DNA from: Flavobacterium noncentrifugens
GTDB taxonomy: Bacteria; Bacteroidota; Bacteroidia; Flavobacteriales; Flavobacteriaceae
DNA: 64,000 nucleotides
Direction of reading: 5' to 3'
NCBI RefSeq assembly: GCF_900100375.1
Contig: NZ_FNEZ01000001.1
Span: 550,394-614,393, forward strand
Under the pieces are notes generated by a model. The model was not told the origin of the DNA and did not search any database. It worked only from the letters and a program-made list of their open reading frames with translations. Position 1 is the stretch's first letter. Each line of letters starts with the position of its first letter. This document shows positions 53,401 through 62,767 of this stretch, one piece after another. The position numbers were made by a program, and so were the translations under genes.

Positions 53401-53992
53401 CCTGGCATGTCAGTGAGATTGCATAATCCGATCCTGAAGTTACAACCTGATAGTTAAGTACTTCATCACTACCGTTCGTCTGGTAATCAAATTTTATTTC
53501 GTGACCGCTATCCATGGCCCAATCATCGCCGGGCGCTGCTTGTTTTAAAATCCTGTTCAAAGGAGAGACTTCGAGGAATTTCTGGCTGTATGGATTCCCT
53601 GTAGTTTCGAAATGAGAGTTGCCTGTGGCTGTTGGGTCTCCGGTACTATAAAAAGTAGCTTGCTCAGACAATGCACTGTCTTTATAATTCAAAGTTGGGC
53701 TATGGTCTGCAAAAGGGAGGTATTCTTTTATTTGCCTGCCGAAGTCATCGTATTCTGTTGGGATTACAATGTCGCCGCCGGAATTGGACTGCTGGTAAAG
53801 CCTTTTTTGCAGAGGTCGACCAAGTCCATCGAAATAAATTGTTTCGGTACCTACATGATCCGTGAGTGCTGCTTCAATTGGATTAATCGTGCCCTTTTTA
53901 TATATTTTGGTTATTATATAATTCTGGTCCATACTTTGCCCAAAAATTGCCAAAGGAAATAATATGCTTAAACACAAGATGTTTTTTTTCAT
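50435..53992 (-). CDS. Rhs-repeat protein with DUF6443-like start and unique C-terminus
   Basis: A 1185-aa exported protein. It has a signal peptide (MKKNILCLSILFPLAIFGQ), a DUF6443-like N-terminal region (YFDGLGRPLQKRLYQQ), many YD/Rhs repeats (YDDFGRQIKEYLP, YDSRNRLTEKKLPG, YDDLNRLSSAVYQ) and the Rhs core (YLDHLGNIRLSYG, YKYNGKEYQDELGLNMYDYG, DPALGRWMNIDPLAE, YTYALNNPVYYIDPDGM). After the core come about 170 residues of unique sequence (from SAAPVIDEGGNLLG to KNSIKK), the usual place for a toxin domain; no catalytic motif is recognised. It forms an operon with two upstream genes and a small membrane protein. Confidence 0.88.
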   Translation of the reverse strand: MKKNILCLSILFPLAIFGQSMDQNYIITKIYKKGTINPIEAALTDHVGTETIYFDGLGRPLQKRLYQQSNSGGDIVIPTEYDDFGRQIKEYLPFADHSPTLNYKDSALSEQATFYSTGDPTATGNSHFETTGNPYSQKFLEVSPLNRILKQAAPGDDWAMDSGHEIKFDYQTNGSDEVLNYQVVTSGSDYAISLTCQGHHKPNKLYKTITKNENWKLLDEHNNTTEEFKDFEGRLVLKRAYNEGDQYDTYYVYDIYGNLTFVLPPVYPHSETINDTAVDKLGYQYRYDSRNRLTEKKLPGKGREFLVYDKLDRLTATGPVKSPFKDKNQDDGWLITKYDVFNRVVYTGWITGDAFDTPARQHLQGIYDNQTDVSEVKLAQPQTIDNVSVQYSNHIAPETTQQSGEFKLLTVSYYDDYGFPNAPSSFPADIMGQHVQQDVKGMLTGTWVRVPILKSGTKKETTSVLYDSKSRIIAHLKTNYIGGHTNVFTNYDFSGLVLNTITIHQPKAGVQEITVNDAYQYSLQGKPVNHIQDISGSGVLPELISHSEYDELGQLISKNVGGQDISTFHGLQKIDYTYNVRGWLTGINNIGELYDSPQDLFAFKIAYNDSSGDGQSENLFNGNISETYWRSQSDNIRRKYSYRYDDLNRLSSAVYQKPDAATPLTNSYNEVAGYDKNGNITSMERNGNLDVMQSTLEIDNLAYQYDGNQLMRVNDTSNSTMGFKDETAYQGTNTDPDDDYAYDYFGNMVSDANKGISSIEYNHLNLPTVIDFSTSNYEKIEYIYDALGAKLGKLVSSSPSAAVLETVYLDGFQYLNGVLQFFPTAEGFVKNTVIDDIRNTVVGKVDKYNYVYNYLDHLGNIRLSYGTDPETGELKILEENNYYPFGLKHTNYNPDIKAYGSEPYQGPIGDGPPKQGKVVLKPSDPSTPGVGNPELYKYKYNGKEYQDELGLNMYDYGARNYDPALGRWMNIDPLAETSRRYSPYTYALNNPVYYIDPDGMSAAPVIDEGGNLLGTDSQGWKGEAIVMNKSDFKQGMEHSEALDKGTELSKYGEGISISDKTWDKIESKGGERMEPYVKNDSDETIYYKPEGGDHKTGENLNPGKANDGAYPIKPHTDLYAPVDGVNTSVVAKDKVYKAPNAFPRVSVNKNGVPDIQGVLESVVPKIGEVSAPDPTWNKLKNSIKK

Positions 53993-54017
53993 AATAGTAA
54001 ATTTCTAAATTCGGCAA

Positions 54018-57000
54018 TCAATCTTTAAAATGATAGTCGTTCTGTATCAAAATATTCCTGTTGTCATCACTGGTTTTTACCAACCTTCCCAATGCGTCGT
54101 ATTCGTAGAACTTTTTTAGTCCGTTTGGCCCGGTTTCACTTGTTATGCCAACCATTGGGTCGAACGTATAAGTTGTGATCATTGCACGAGGAAACGCCAG
54201 CCGTAGTTCATTTAGCGCCCTCCTTAAATTGTCATCATTTGCTTCAGAGGCGAGAAGATTGGACTTATCGGTGATGTCGGCTAATATTAACGGTGGGATC
54301 TGACTGTAACGGACACCGGTTAATTTCGCTACAATATTTTTATTATTATACCCGTACACATAGCTCTCGTAGTCTTCATTGGAAGAACCGCTACTATTGG
54401 TGATTTTTAAAGAAGAAACCAAACATTTTGAGTTTGGTTCGTAATCGAATTTCACACGCGATTCTAACGCATTACCTCCCTTTGAAGTCATGACCTCAGT
54501 TAAAAAGTTTCCTTGTGGGTTTTCTTGTGGATAATCTGTATACAGATTTTTTTGCCTGCTAATTTCACTGTTGTCGGAATAGGTGATAATATCAGTTATT
54601 TTTTCCGGATTTTCCGGATATAGCTCACTGTACCAATAGCCTTGTGATATTATTCCTTCACTTGACGAAGATTGCTTACGTCTTAGCATATAAGGAAAAT
54701 CTAAATCGTATCCGTATTCTTGTTTCTCAACTACTCTCAATCCGCCAGACATAAAAGTAGTTTTTTCCTTAGATGCCAGCCAGCCTATTTTACCAGATAT
54801 GTTTTGTCCTACCCGATGATATGAATATTTTCCTAACTGTGGTTCGTGCCAGCTCGCGATATCAATCAGCCCTGCTGGAAAAGGTTCAGGTCCTGGATTT
54901 GACAGATTTAAAACAGTACTTGCTCCCCAGGTATAGTACAGATAACCGTCGGCGTCTGCCCATGCATACTTATTATGGGTATCTTTTCTAAATCCTGTAG
55001 ATTCACATGTGAAAAATATTTTTTCATCATACTGGAATTTTTCAGATACCAAAACCTCTCCACTGGAATTGAAATAATTTTTTTCTGAAATTTTCCCATT
55101 TCTATAATTAGGTTCAAACGAAGTGATCTCACTGTCTGAGTAAATGACACCTGATCTGCCAACATTAAATTTTGATTGTGTATAAATTTTATTTCCAATG
55201 GCATCTTTTGATATCTCAAACACAGAACTGTAGGCTACATTTGGAACCGTCCTGATACTTCCCGCATTGACAACAATCGTAGGAGTTATGCTTGATACAC
55301 CTATATGAGAAAAAGGACTCCCTTCGTTGCAGATTATATTTTTAGTTTGATAGACTATAGCCGTTGGTGCCTCTTCTAACTCTATTCCTGAAGAGTGGTT
55401 CAATCCATCAATTTCGTAATTATACTGATATTCTTTTTTTTGTGCAATAACACCTTCAGAAGAATAATTTTCAATGGATTTTACCCTTAGTCCATGTGAT
55501 TTCTTAGAAATATATTCTGTGTATGCAGGTATGGTATCATGAACAGTTTTAGAAATATTTAAAATTGGACCAGCATTTTCGTTGTTTTCACTCCAGGTTG
55601 TTACCTGATATGTGCCTACCTTTAAATTTACTGCTACGGAGCCAATTGGTCCTGTACACCCACCCGCTACAAAATCTTCAGGTTGCGAATAGTTCGTAGG
55701 GCTATCAATATACAGAGATTCTGTTGGCCTCAGGCAGGGATAATATTCTTCAAACTCTCCGTTGGTCATAGCCATTTCACATTCGGGAAATGTTATCGGA
55801 ATGTCATTATCGCAACCAGTGATATTTTGGATTAAATAAACCCCAAGTCCAGATCCACTTATATTATAATCGTTTTCTTCACTAATTTTTAATAATTTTG
55901 TTCTCACAATCCTCATATAGGTGTAGTTGCTATATTCTGTACAACCAAATGGCCTTAAATTAATTGGTATCATATTCGGCGTTGTGCAAAATTTAAAGTA
56001 TTTCTCTGGCGGATCGCCACAATAAAACCCCTCATAATTAGGAACTGTGAATATATCTACTTCATGGGAATAATACCCCTCAGGATGGTAGATACTATCT
56101 GACACCATATTTTGTTCATACACAAATTTGGAATAGCCTCTGGTTGGGAAATGTATCTTTTCTAATATCCCGTTCTGTGCGTAAAGTATATCCGTTTTCC
56201 TGTCTGCTCCGCTGAAAATGATATTCCCTGAATTTACTGATTGGACCAGATCATCATTCGACGCAGCATTATACAGTCCTAAAAAATCCTGAGAATTTGA
56301 GTTAACAGCAGGCACGAGTTGCGGATTTTTGTAATCAAATGCATATTCTTTACCTTTCATATTCTCACTCCCGAATATTGTAACTTTATCTAATTTTAAT
56401 CTTCTATATAAGTGTGCAAATTGTGATTGTCCGGCAGGAATTGTTCCAAAGTAAGAGTGGTCGAAAAGAATGCGTTTGTAAAAGTCTGAAGGGTTAACCG
56501 CTTCGAAATTTTGAACTGGTATTTTATATTTGTAAAACAATATTTCATTCAATGCGTTACCGCCTTGATATGAATTGGGTACAAGTTTTAAATCTTCTCT
56601 GGATTTATAAGTAAATTTTGCAATGTATTCGCCGTTGAGTTTAATACTTAGAGGCATTTGTTGTGAAGTCGTATAAGTTATTCCTAAGTTAAAAGCAGCA
56701 TCATAAACCCAAGTCATTGGGCAGGTCAATTTCTTGTAATATGATCTTGACACCAAGGGTTGGGCTATTTCATTATCCCATGTATACAATTTATAATCAA
56801 AATCAAATTGATCCATTTTATTTTTTGAAATGGCTTTCGTAAGCAGCCATGAACTTTCGGAATTACCGCTATAAACGTGTCCAACCCCGGCATCGTCTCC
56901 ACCTGAGATATGGGTGGTTTCTTTTTTTCCATTTTCCCCGAAATAATATTGTGTCCCGTCATCCATTGTCACAAGCCAAACGACACCTGCTTGAATTTTA

Positions 57001-57614
57001 GTAACGTGAATACGGGGATTTAAAAGCGTATGATATTCCCCGTTTTCTAAATCTTTCACGATATAGTCACTTATTCCTAAAACATTCAGACTGTAAAAAT
57101 CCAATTCCGTGTCATCACGTCCGTTTACCACTGGCAACATGAAATCGTTTAGATATTCAGACAACTGGCCTGGAAAGCTGTAAACTCCGATATAATTAAG
57201 AATTGTAGTACTGATGCTATATGGATCTCGACCAATATCGTCTGGTTTTCCATTCGTAATCCTTGAGATTCTTCCTCCCAAATTGATACTCCATCCCAAA
57301 CCTACATTTGTAGAAATTTGAGTCACCTTGACGCCTGTAGCATCATAATTTAAAGAAATCGGTAAAGAAAGCTCCCGTCCCTCAATTGTGTGTAATGGCA
57401 CGCTAATGTCCGGTGTTCCAGAATACATATTTACAGGCGCTTCTCCATATTTTTCGAACGCTGCGGCCTCGGGGCTTAGAGGCAGCTTAATCCTTGAATT
57501 AATGTCGTTTGCGACGTTATAGTTGGTCATGTTAATACCGTCACTTTGAGAATAAACCACAGTGTTAAACAGTATCAGAATACCAAAAACGAATTTTCTT
57601 TCTCTTAAAGTCAT
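54018..57614 (-). CDS. Large exported YD-repeat/SpvB-like protein
   Basis: A 1198-aa protein. It has a signal peptide (LRERKFVFGILILFNTVVYSQ) and an N-terminal domain typical of Bacteroidota Rhs companions (YSGTPDISVPLHTIEGRELS, NYDATGVKVTQISTNVGLGW). A long beta-rich body follows, ending with YD-type repeats (TYTFDPMVGITSETGPNG, YEYDALGRLVKTSDDN). It lacks the Rhs core and variable tail of its downstream neighbour and may form part of the same shell or help export. ATG 57614 is preferred to a TTG two codons upstream. There is an 8-base gap after the propeller gene. Confidence 0.82.
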   Translation of the reverse strand: MTLRERKFVFGILILFNTVVYSQSDGINMTNYNVANDINSRIKLPLSPEAAAFEKYGEAPVNMYSGTPDISVPLHTIEGRELSLPISLNYDATGVKVTQISTNVGLGWSINLGGRISRITNGKPDDIGRDPYSISTTILNYIGVYSFPGQLSEYLNDFMLPVVNGRDDTELDFYSLNVLGISDYIVKDLENGEYHTLLNPRIHVTKIQAGVVWLVTMDDGTQYYFGENGKKETTHISGGDDAGVGHVYSGNSESSWLLTKAISKNKMDQFDFDYKLYTWDNEIAQPLVSRSYYKKLTCPMTWVYDAAFNLGITYTTSQQMPLSIKLNGEYIAKFTYKSREDLKLVPNSYQGGNALNEILFYKYKIPVQNFEAVNPSDFYKRILFDHSYFGTIPAGQSQFAHLYRRLKLDKVTIFGSENMKGKEYAFDYKNPQLVPAVNSNSQDFLGLYNAASNDDLVQSVNSGNIIFSGADRKTDILYAQNGILEKIHFPTRGYSKFVYEQNMVSDSIYHPEGYYSHEVDIFTVPNYEGFYCGDPPEKYFKFCTTPNMIPINLRPFGCTEYSNYTYMRIVRTKLLKISEENDYNISGSGLGVYLIQNITGCDNDIPITFPECEMAMTNGEFEEYYPCLRPTESLYIDSPTNYSQPEDFVAGGCTGPIGSVAVNLKVGTYQVTTWSENNENAGPILNISKTVHDTIPAYTEYISKKSHGLRVKSIENYSSEGVIAQKKEYQYNYEIDGLNHSSGIELEEAPTAIVYQTKNIICNEGSPFSHIGVSSITPTIVVNAGSIRTVPNVAYSSVFEISKDAIGNKIYTQSKFNVGRSGVIYSDSEITSFEPNYRNGKISEKNYFNSSGEVLVSEKFQYDEKIFFTCESTGFRKDTHNKYAWADADGYLYYTWGASTVLNLSNPGPEPFPAGLIDIASWHEPQLGKYSYHRVGQNISGKIGWLASKEKTTFMSGGLRVVEKQEYGYDLDFPYMLRRKQSSSSEGIISQGYWYSELYPENPEKITDIITYSDNSEISRQKNLYTDYPQENPQGNFLTEVMTSKGGNALESRVKFDYEPNSKCLVSSLKITNSSGSSNEDYESYVYGYNNKNIVAKLTGVRYSQIPPLILADITDKSNLLASEANDDNLRRALNELRLAFPRAMITTYTFDPMVGITSETGPNGLKKFYEYDALGRLVKTSDDNRNILIQNDYHFKD

Positions 57615-57622
57615 TATCAAAA

Positions 57623-59572
57623 TTATTTTTGTTTTATTACTTTAATTCCATCACTCTGCACATCCGTCTTGATATTCACTATGTAAATCCCTTCAGGGTA
57701 TGCACTTAAATTCACAGGAACCGTCCTGCCCGTAATAGTAAAACTTTGCAAAATATGTCCACTCAAATCAACTACTGTTGCCGTTCCGGTTTCAAATTCA
57801 TACCCTACAATCACATTCGTAAAATCACCTGCGGGATTCGGGATCGCTTCAATCGTCGCCTTTTTTACTTTTTCCTTGTCTTTATCCAACAGCTTCACCA
57901 CCCAGAAATCACTATTACCATAATGCGTTTTCTTATCACGCGAGGGCGGTATGTTGGCTTTTCCGCCGCCCAGTGCCGAAGACAGTCCATCCATTGCTTT
58001 GTCTGCATCCATGCCTGAACCGCTGCCCCCGCTGCCAAGCGAAGGAACATTTCCCAATGGGCTTTTGGGTGCATTCACACCAAATTTCAAAGGCGAATCT
58101 TCACCAAGGTCCGTTGCTTTGTTTATTTTGTCTGCTGCAGCGCCTACGGTTTCGTCATAGCCTTTGTTGAAGCTTTCTGCTGCTTCGGCGATCTTTCCAT
58201 TGGCTTTGTCTGTGGCATTTTTTAAGCCCTGCAACTGCTGGCCGTTGCCACCGACGCTGATTCCATTTCCTGTGCCCGATCCCGATTTGGTACCTGCTAT
58301 GCCCATTGTACTCCGCACCGGGTTTGAAGTTCCGGCAAGCAAATAACCGCCGTCCCTGGTTTCTACAACTTTCGTTAAAATGTCTTCGCCGTCGCTGCCG
58401 ACGGTTTTGTCCCACAATCGTTCCCCTGTTTCCGATATTTTCAGGGCGATGTAATCGTTAATGCCTTTTTCATCTTTCTTTTTTCCATTGGCTTCTGATT
58501 TTGCAAAACCACCGATCAGCAAAGTGTGGTCTTTGTTTTCTACAATTGAAGTCAGGATATCCGATGTTCCGAAATCATAGGTTTCCTGCCATATCATCCC
58601 GCCTTCTTTGTCTAGTTTTACAAGCCAGAAATCGGTGCCTTTGCCATTGCCTTTCTTTTTGCTGAAGTTTGAACCGGAATTCGAGTTTCCGCCCAGGAGA
58701 TAACCTCCGTCATAAGTCTGGTGCACCACTGCAAGCTCGTCATCTTTATCCCCGCCGATGACCTGTTGCCATTCTTCTTCCCCGTCTCTATCCAGTTTGA
58801 TGACCCAATAATCCCCAGTGCCTATGTTATCATCCTTTTTGTTCCCCGAAGCTGGCGAATTGGAATAACCTCCGAGGATGTAGCCCTGGTCTGCCGTTTG
58901 TTCGATGCTGCGGAGTTCTTCAAAGTAGATGCCTCCAAAAGTCTTTTCCCAAAGGATTTTGCCTTCCTTATCGAGTTTAACCACCCAGTAATCAAGATTG
59001 CCGTAGCTGTTTTGTTTTTTGTCTGCCGATTTTTCGGAACTTGAAGATCCTCCTAATATGTAACCGCCGTCGCGGGTTTGTGCGATACTTTTGAGTTTTT
59101 CCTGACCTGTTCCTCCGATGGTTTTTTGCCACTGTTCGCCTCCACCTGCATCGAGCTTGATGACCCAGAAATCCTCACCGCCGTGGCTGTCCTCTTTTTT
59201 GGATAGCCCTCGTGCCGAATCTGAATTCCCGGCAAGTATGAATCCGCCATCGCGGGTAAGGCGTATCGATTGCAGGAAATCTGAACCGATGCCGCCAAAG
59301 CTTTTCTGCCAGTCCATGTCGCCGTTTTCGTTCATTTTCCATACCCAGAAATCCAGGTCCCCGGCGCCTTCGGAAACTTTATTTCCTGTTTTGCCGGAGA
59401 GTGAACTGCCGGCTAGTATGAATCCGTAATCTGCGGTAGGCACGGCATCAAATAAATATTCGGCATTTTTACCGCCATAGGATTTTTCCCAAAGCATGTC
59501 CTGGGCGGATACGCCGAGCGAAACTATTAAACTGCATGCCGCAAAGATGAGTCGCGTTGAAAGTTTTATCAT
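57623..59572 (-). CDS. T9SS-exported beta-propeller-like protein with Gly/Ala-rich insert
   Basis: A 649-aa exported protein. After the signal peptide come about seven imperfect repeats of 55-60 residues with the motifs DFWVIKLDxxG, WQKTFGG and TRDGGYILGGxS, likely propeller blades. The last blade is interrupted by about 125 Gly/Ala/Ser-rich residues (GISVGGNGQQLQGLKNATDK...GGSGSGMDADKAM) before KKTHYGNSDFWVVKL. The C-terminus is a type A sorting domain (IPNPAGDFTNVIVGYEF, YPEGIYIVNIKTD). It is the first gene of the Rhs operon. The start is ATG at 59572. The 59573-59829 gap holds a CCTGTC/GACAGG hairpin near 59600. Confidence 0.82.
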   Translation of the reverse strand: MIKLSTRLIFAACSLIVSLGVSAQDMLWEKSYGGKNAEYLFDAVPTADYGFILAGSSLSGKTGNKVSEGAGDLDFWVWKMNENGDMDWQKSFGGIGSDFLQSIRLTRDGGFILAGNSDSARGLSKKEDSHGGEDFWVIKLDAGGGEQWQKTIGGTGQEKLKSIAQTRDGGYILGGSSSSEKSADKKQNSYGNLDYWVVKLDKEGKILWEKTFGGIYFEELRSIEQTADQGYILGGYSNSPASGNKKDDNIGTGDYWVIKLDRDGEEEWQQVIGGDKDDELAVVHQTYDGGYLLGGNSNSGSNFSKKKGNGKGTDFWLVKLDKEGGMIWQETYDFGTSDILTSIVENKDHTLLIGGFAKSEANGKKKDEKGINDYIALKISETGERLWDKTVGSDGEDILTKVVETRDGGYLLAGTSNPVRSTMGIAGTKSGSGTGNGISVGGNGQQLQGLKNATDKANGKIAEAAESFNKGYDETVGAAADKINKATDLGEDSPLKFGVNAPKSPLGNVPSLGSGGSGSGMDADKAMDGLSSALGGGKANIPPSRDKKTHYGNSDFWVVKLLDKDKEKVKKATIEAIPNPAGDFTNVIVGYEFETGTATVVDLSGHILQSFTITGRTVPVNLSAYPEGIYIVNIKTDVQSDGIKVIKQK

Positions 59573-59829
59573 AAAGCACAATAGATTAGTTCCTGTCGGA
59601 AGTGACAGGAAAATGAAATAACATCAAAATGGCTTATAGATATTGTTGCGGGCGAAAAACTGTAATCGGTCAGTCATAAAAAGCAACCCTGCATATAAAT
59701 CCAGAACGGATTGCATGGGTAAGAGGGCGCAAGATTAGAAGTGGTATTTACCTTGCTAAAATTTTGTTAAAAATATAAAAAAGAACTTAACTAAAAAACT
59801 TTTGAAAGTTTTTTTATGGTTATTTTTCA

Positions 59830-59863
59830 AAAAAAAACGACAACTAATTGTTGCCGTTTTTTT
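59830..59863 (-). terminator. Terminator of the response regulator gene
   Basis: AACGACAAC and a near-complementary TTGTTGCCGTT with A/T runs on both sides lie five bases beyond the stop at 59868, read on the minus strand. Confidence 0.7.
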
Positions 59864-59867
59864 AAAT

Positions 59868-60539
59868 TTAAAGTAATCCTTTGATTTTCGCTTCGCGTAT
59901 CAGATCTATATCACTGCCGCCCTTAATTTCCAGTGTTTCCTTTAAGTTGAGTTTGCGCTTTTCAACCGCGCTCAATGAAAGTGGCACATATTGAGGTATG
60001 TCTTTTGTTTTTGTGCCTTTTGATAAATGGTAGAGAATCTGTTTGTCGAATGAATCGATTTCAATATTGTCATATTGAATCTGGCTTACCAATTTCACTA
60101 CCGTCTGGCTGTAATAATTTTCGGATTTTAATATTTTGTCGAATGCCAATAAAAGTTCGTCAAAGGTCAGGTCATTCTTTATTACAAGGCCGTTTGGATT
60201 TATATTTTTTATGATTGTATTTATTTTCAACAACTCGGTATGCATAGTAAGCAATATAATTTTGCAATCAGGCATGTGCTTCCTGACCAACAGCGCAAGG
60301 TCTTCCCCTGAAAAAATTCCTTTTTCCTCGTAAACAGGCATACTAAGGTCAAAAAATGCAATCCCAAACGGATCGCCTTCATGTTCCATGATGGCCTCAT
60401 AACCTGTTTTACAGTCTTTCGCCTGAATGATCGTGAAGTCATAAAGTCCCTTGGAATTATAACCTTTTATCGCATTTTTATATGCTTCTATAATAAAAGG
60501 ATGATCATCCACAATTAGAATATTAATACTAATAGCCAT
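59868..60539 (-). CDS. Response regulator with LuxR-like output domain
   Basis: A 223-aa regulator. The REC domain (1-130) has acidic pocket IVDDHP, phospho-acceptor Asp in FFDLSMP, switch LLTMHTE and Lys in LVIKNDLT. The C-terminal domain (about 155-215) is LuxR-like but divergent (FDKQILYHLSKGTKTKDIPQ, LSLSAVEKRKLNLKETLEI). It pairs with the HisKA_3 kinase gene 74 bases upstream on the same strand. Both lie next to the Rhs operon, which is a plausible target. Confidence 0.82.
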   Translation of the reverse strand: MAISINILIVDDHPFIIEAYKNAIKGYNSKGLYDFTIIQAKDCKTGYEAIMEHEGDPFGIAFFDLSMPVYEEKGIFSGEDLALLVRKHMPDCKIILLTMHTELLKINTIIKNINPNGLVIKNDLTFDELLLAFDKILKSENYYSQTVVKLVSQIQYDNIEIDSFDKQILYHLSKGTKTKDIPQYVPLSLSAVEKRKLNLKETLEIKGGSDIDLIREAKIKGLL

Positions 60540-60613
60540 GGTATTTGGTTGTTGTTGTTTAGGAATGATGCAAACGTATTATTTTTTTTTTTCGTTTTGA
60601 CGAAAATTTGAAA

Positions 60614-62662
60614 TTATGTTACTATTGTCATATCGGAGATCATTGGTACAGTTACTACGATTTTAGTCCCTGATCCCGGTTTTGAAGCGATTGTAAAGCT
60701 ACCTTTACATTCATCAACCCTTGACTGCATGTTTTGCAAGCCTATGCCTTTTTTCCTGGTTTGGGTCTGAAAACCCGCTCCGTCATCAGAAATTTTCAAG
60801 ACGATATTGTCATTTTCTTTAGAAATTTCAACCTTGACATTTTGCGCTTTCGCATATTTGTTAACATTTTGGAGTGATTCCTGAAGTATCCGGTACAAAT
60901 TTATTTTTACTGTATTGTTTACCTTTTCCCAATTTATATCATTTTCAATGACATTAAACACTTGCGCGTCATGCGAATTGTGTTGCTCCTCCAACAAGTT
61001 GTTGACGATGGCGACAAAATTATTAATCACAACGTACTTTTCCCTGTTAAGGTCGTGCGAAATTTCCCTGATATCCTGTTCAATGTTTTTTAATTCTGCG
61101 AGGTAATTAAACCGGCTTTCAACAGATTGCTCATCAGTAGCCCGATTTAAGCTGTCAAGATTTAGCCTTGCCCCAAAAAGACGACCCAATACTCCGTCAT
61201 GCAATTCCTGCGCTATTCTCTTTTTCTCCTTTACGCGGCTTTCTTCAATATTTGCCTGTTGTGAAATCATCAGGTTATAAATATCTTCATTGGCCTTTTG
61301 TTGGGCTTCGCGCAACAACAACTCCCGGTTTTTTGCCCTTTGTGATCGGATTACAAACAATAATATTCCAATGAATAACGTTCCGACGAAGAAATAACTT
61401 ATACTTCTGTTTTGTTCGGCAAGCTTGTCTTTTTGTGAAATGATCTCGTCCGTCTCAAACGCAATCCTGGCGAATTTATCTTTTGCTTTACGTTCGGCCT
61501 GTTGGAGGCTGTCGCTAATCTTAATGTACTCCTTGGAATAAGCAATAGCATTTTTGTGTTCAATGCTTGACAGCTGTTGGAGCGAGGCCAGTATGTCTGA
61601 TGATACTCTGGTCTTGCGCGAAAAATCAAGGGCTTCTCGCGCATATTTCTGAGCGATGATTGTATCTTTCTTTGCCGCAAAAAGTTCAGAAAGATGTATT
61701 TTATTAAGGATTATCCCCGAATTGTCCTGTTTGAGACTATCCCGCAGTTTCAGGGATTTATAGAAAAGTCCAGGAAGTTGGCTAAAATCGTTAATTTTAA
61801 ATTTTGAATATGCAAGATTGTCAATCAGCATCGCATAAACGGTGGGATTTCCTTTCTGTAAGGATATGTCTTTGAGGGCAATATTAAAATTTTCAATTGC
61901 TTTCTGTTGCTCACCAATAGTTTGATATACATATCCAATATTATTTAACGAACTCGCCATTAAAAAGTTTTTATCTATAACCGACGTATTTTCGATATAG
62001 TTAAGTGCTTTGGTATGGTATTCTAAAGCCTTATCAAAATTTTTAAGTTGGTTGGAATTGATGCCAATTAAATTGTATGCTTCATATATTTTTTTCTTGT
62101 TTGACGATTTGTTAAGATACGGAAGCGCTTTTGATGCGGAAGTTTCGCTTCCATTAAAATCACTTTCGTAGAGCTGTATAAAAGCCATGTCAAGATAGAT
62201 TTCCCCTAAGCTTAAACTATCCCCGATATACCTGTTGAATTTTTCGGCCTTTAGGTAGTAATAAAAAGAACTGTCATTTTGATTGCTGTCAATATGGTAC
62301 TTACCGAGGTTCTTGTACGCTTTTGAAATATTTACTGTATCTTTTTCTGCGACAGACCTTTCTAAAAGTTCTTGTGACAGCTTTCGAAACTGTTTATGTC
62401 TACCCAATAAATCAAAATTGTCGGCAATGGTATTCAAAAGGCTTAGACTTGAAGAGTCAATTTTCCTAGTTTGCAATAGTTCATAAGCCCGTTGATTGTA
62501 TTTGATTTTTTGGTTTTGGGAAGAGTTACCGCCTTTAAACAGGTTAATGTAAATCGAAACGCTATCCCTGACAGCTTCAGCCGAGACAGTTTTCTTGCTT
62601 TTCGAACAACCAAGGCACGCACACGCGATGCAGACAAAAATGATTAATGATAGTTTTTTCAA
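60614..62662 (-). CDS. TPR-containing NarL-partner sensor histidine kinase (HisKA_3)
   Basis: A 682-aa kinase. The N-terminal hydrophobic signal ends in a Cys-rich lipoprotein-like motif (ACACLGCSKSKK). TPR repeats cover about 95-400 (AYKNLGKYHIDSNQNDSSFYY, NNIGYVYQTIGEQQKAIENF). One membrane helix is near 412-431 (SYFFVGTLFIGILLFVI), then a coiled coil, the HisKA_3 H-box (KKRIAQELHDGVLGRLFG), N-box (LQESLQNVNKYAKAQ) and ATP lid (ISDDGAGFQ, KKGIGLQNMQSR). It is the usual partner of LuxR-type regulators such as the one encoded directly downstream. Confidence 0.88.
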   Translation of the reverse strand: MKKLSLIIFVCIACACLGCSKSKKTVSAEAVRDSVSIYINLFKGGNSSQNQKIKYNQRAYELLQTRKIDSSSLSLLNTIADNFDLLGRHKQFRKLSQELLERSVAEKDTVNISKAYKNLGKYHIDSNQNDSSFYYYLKAEKFNRYIGDSLSLGEIYLDMAFIQLYESDFNGSETSASKALPYLNKSSNKKKIYEAYNLIGINSNQLKNFDKALEYHTKALNYIENTSVIDKNFLMASSLNNIGYVYQTIGEQQKAIENFNIALKDISLQKGNPTVYAMLIDNLAYSKFKINDFSQLPGLFYKSLKLRDSLKQDNSGIILNKIHLSELFAAKKDTIIAQKYAREALDFSRKTRVSSDILASLQQLSSIEHKNAIAYSKEYIKISDSLQQAERKAKDKFARIAFETDEIISQKDKLAEQNRSISYFFVGTLFIGILLFVIRSQRAKNRELLLREAQQKANEDIYNLMISQQANIEESRVKEKKRIAQELHDGVLGRLFGARLNLDSLNRATDEQSVESRFNYLAELKNIEQDIREISHDLNREKYVVINNFVAIVNNLLEEQHNSHDAQVFNVIENDINWEKVNNTVKINLYRILQESLQNVNKYAKAQNVKVEISKENDNIVLKISDDGAGFQTQTRKKGIGLQNMQSRVDECKGSFTIASKPGSGTKIVVTVPMISDMTIVT

Positions 62663-62690
62663 TGATTTGTGTTTTTACCCAAAACAAAAA

Positions 62691-62726
62691 AACAAAAAAA
62701 AAGGCTATCATTATAAAATGACAGCC
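62691..62726 (-). terminator. Terminator of the repeat-protein gene
   Basis: Read on the minus strand, AAGGCTGTCATT pairs with AATGATAGCCTT and is followed by nine T residues. The palindrome AATAAGAT/ATCTTATT lies between it and the stop. Confidence 0.85.
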
Positions 62727-62767
62727 TTAAAATAAGATTTTATCTTATTATATTTCTATATGGAATA

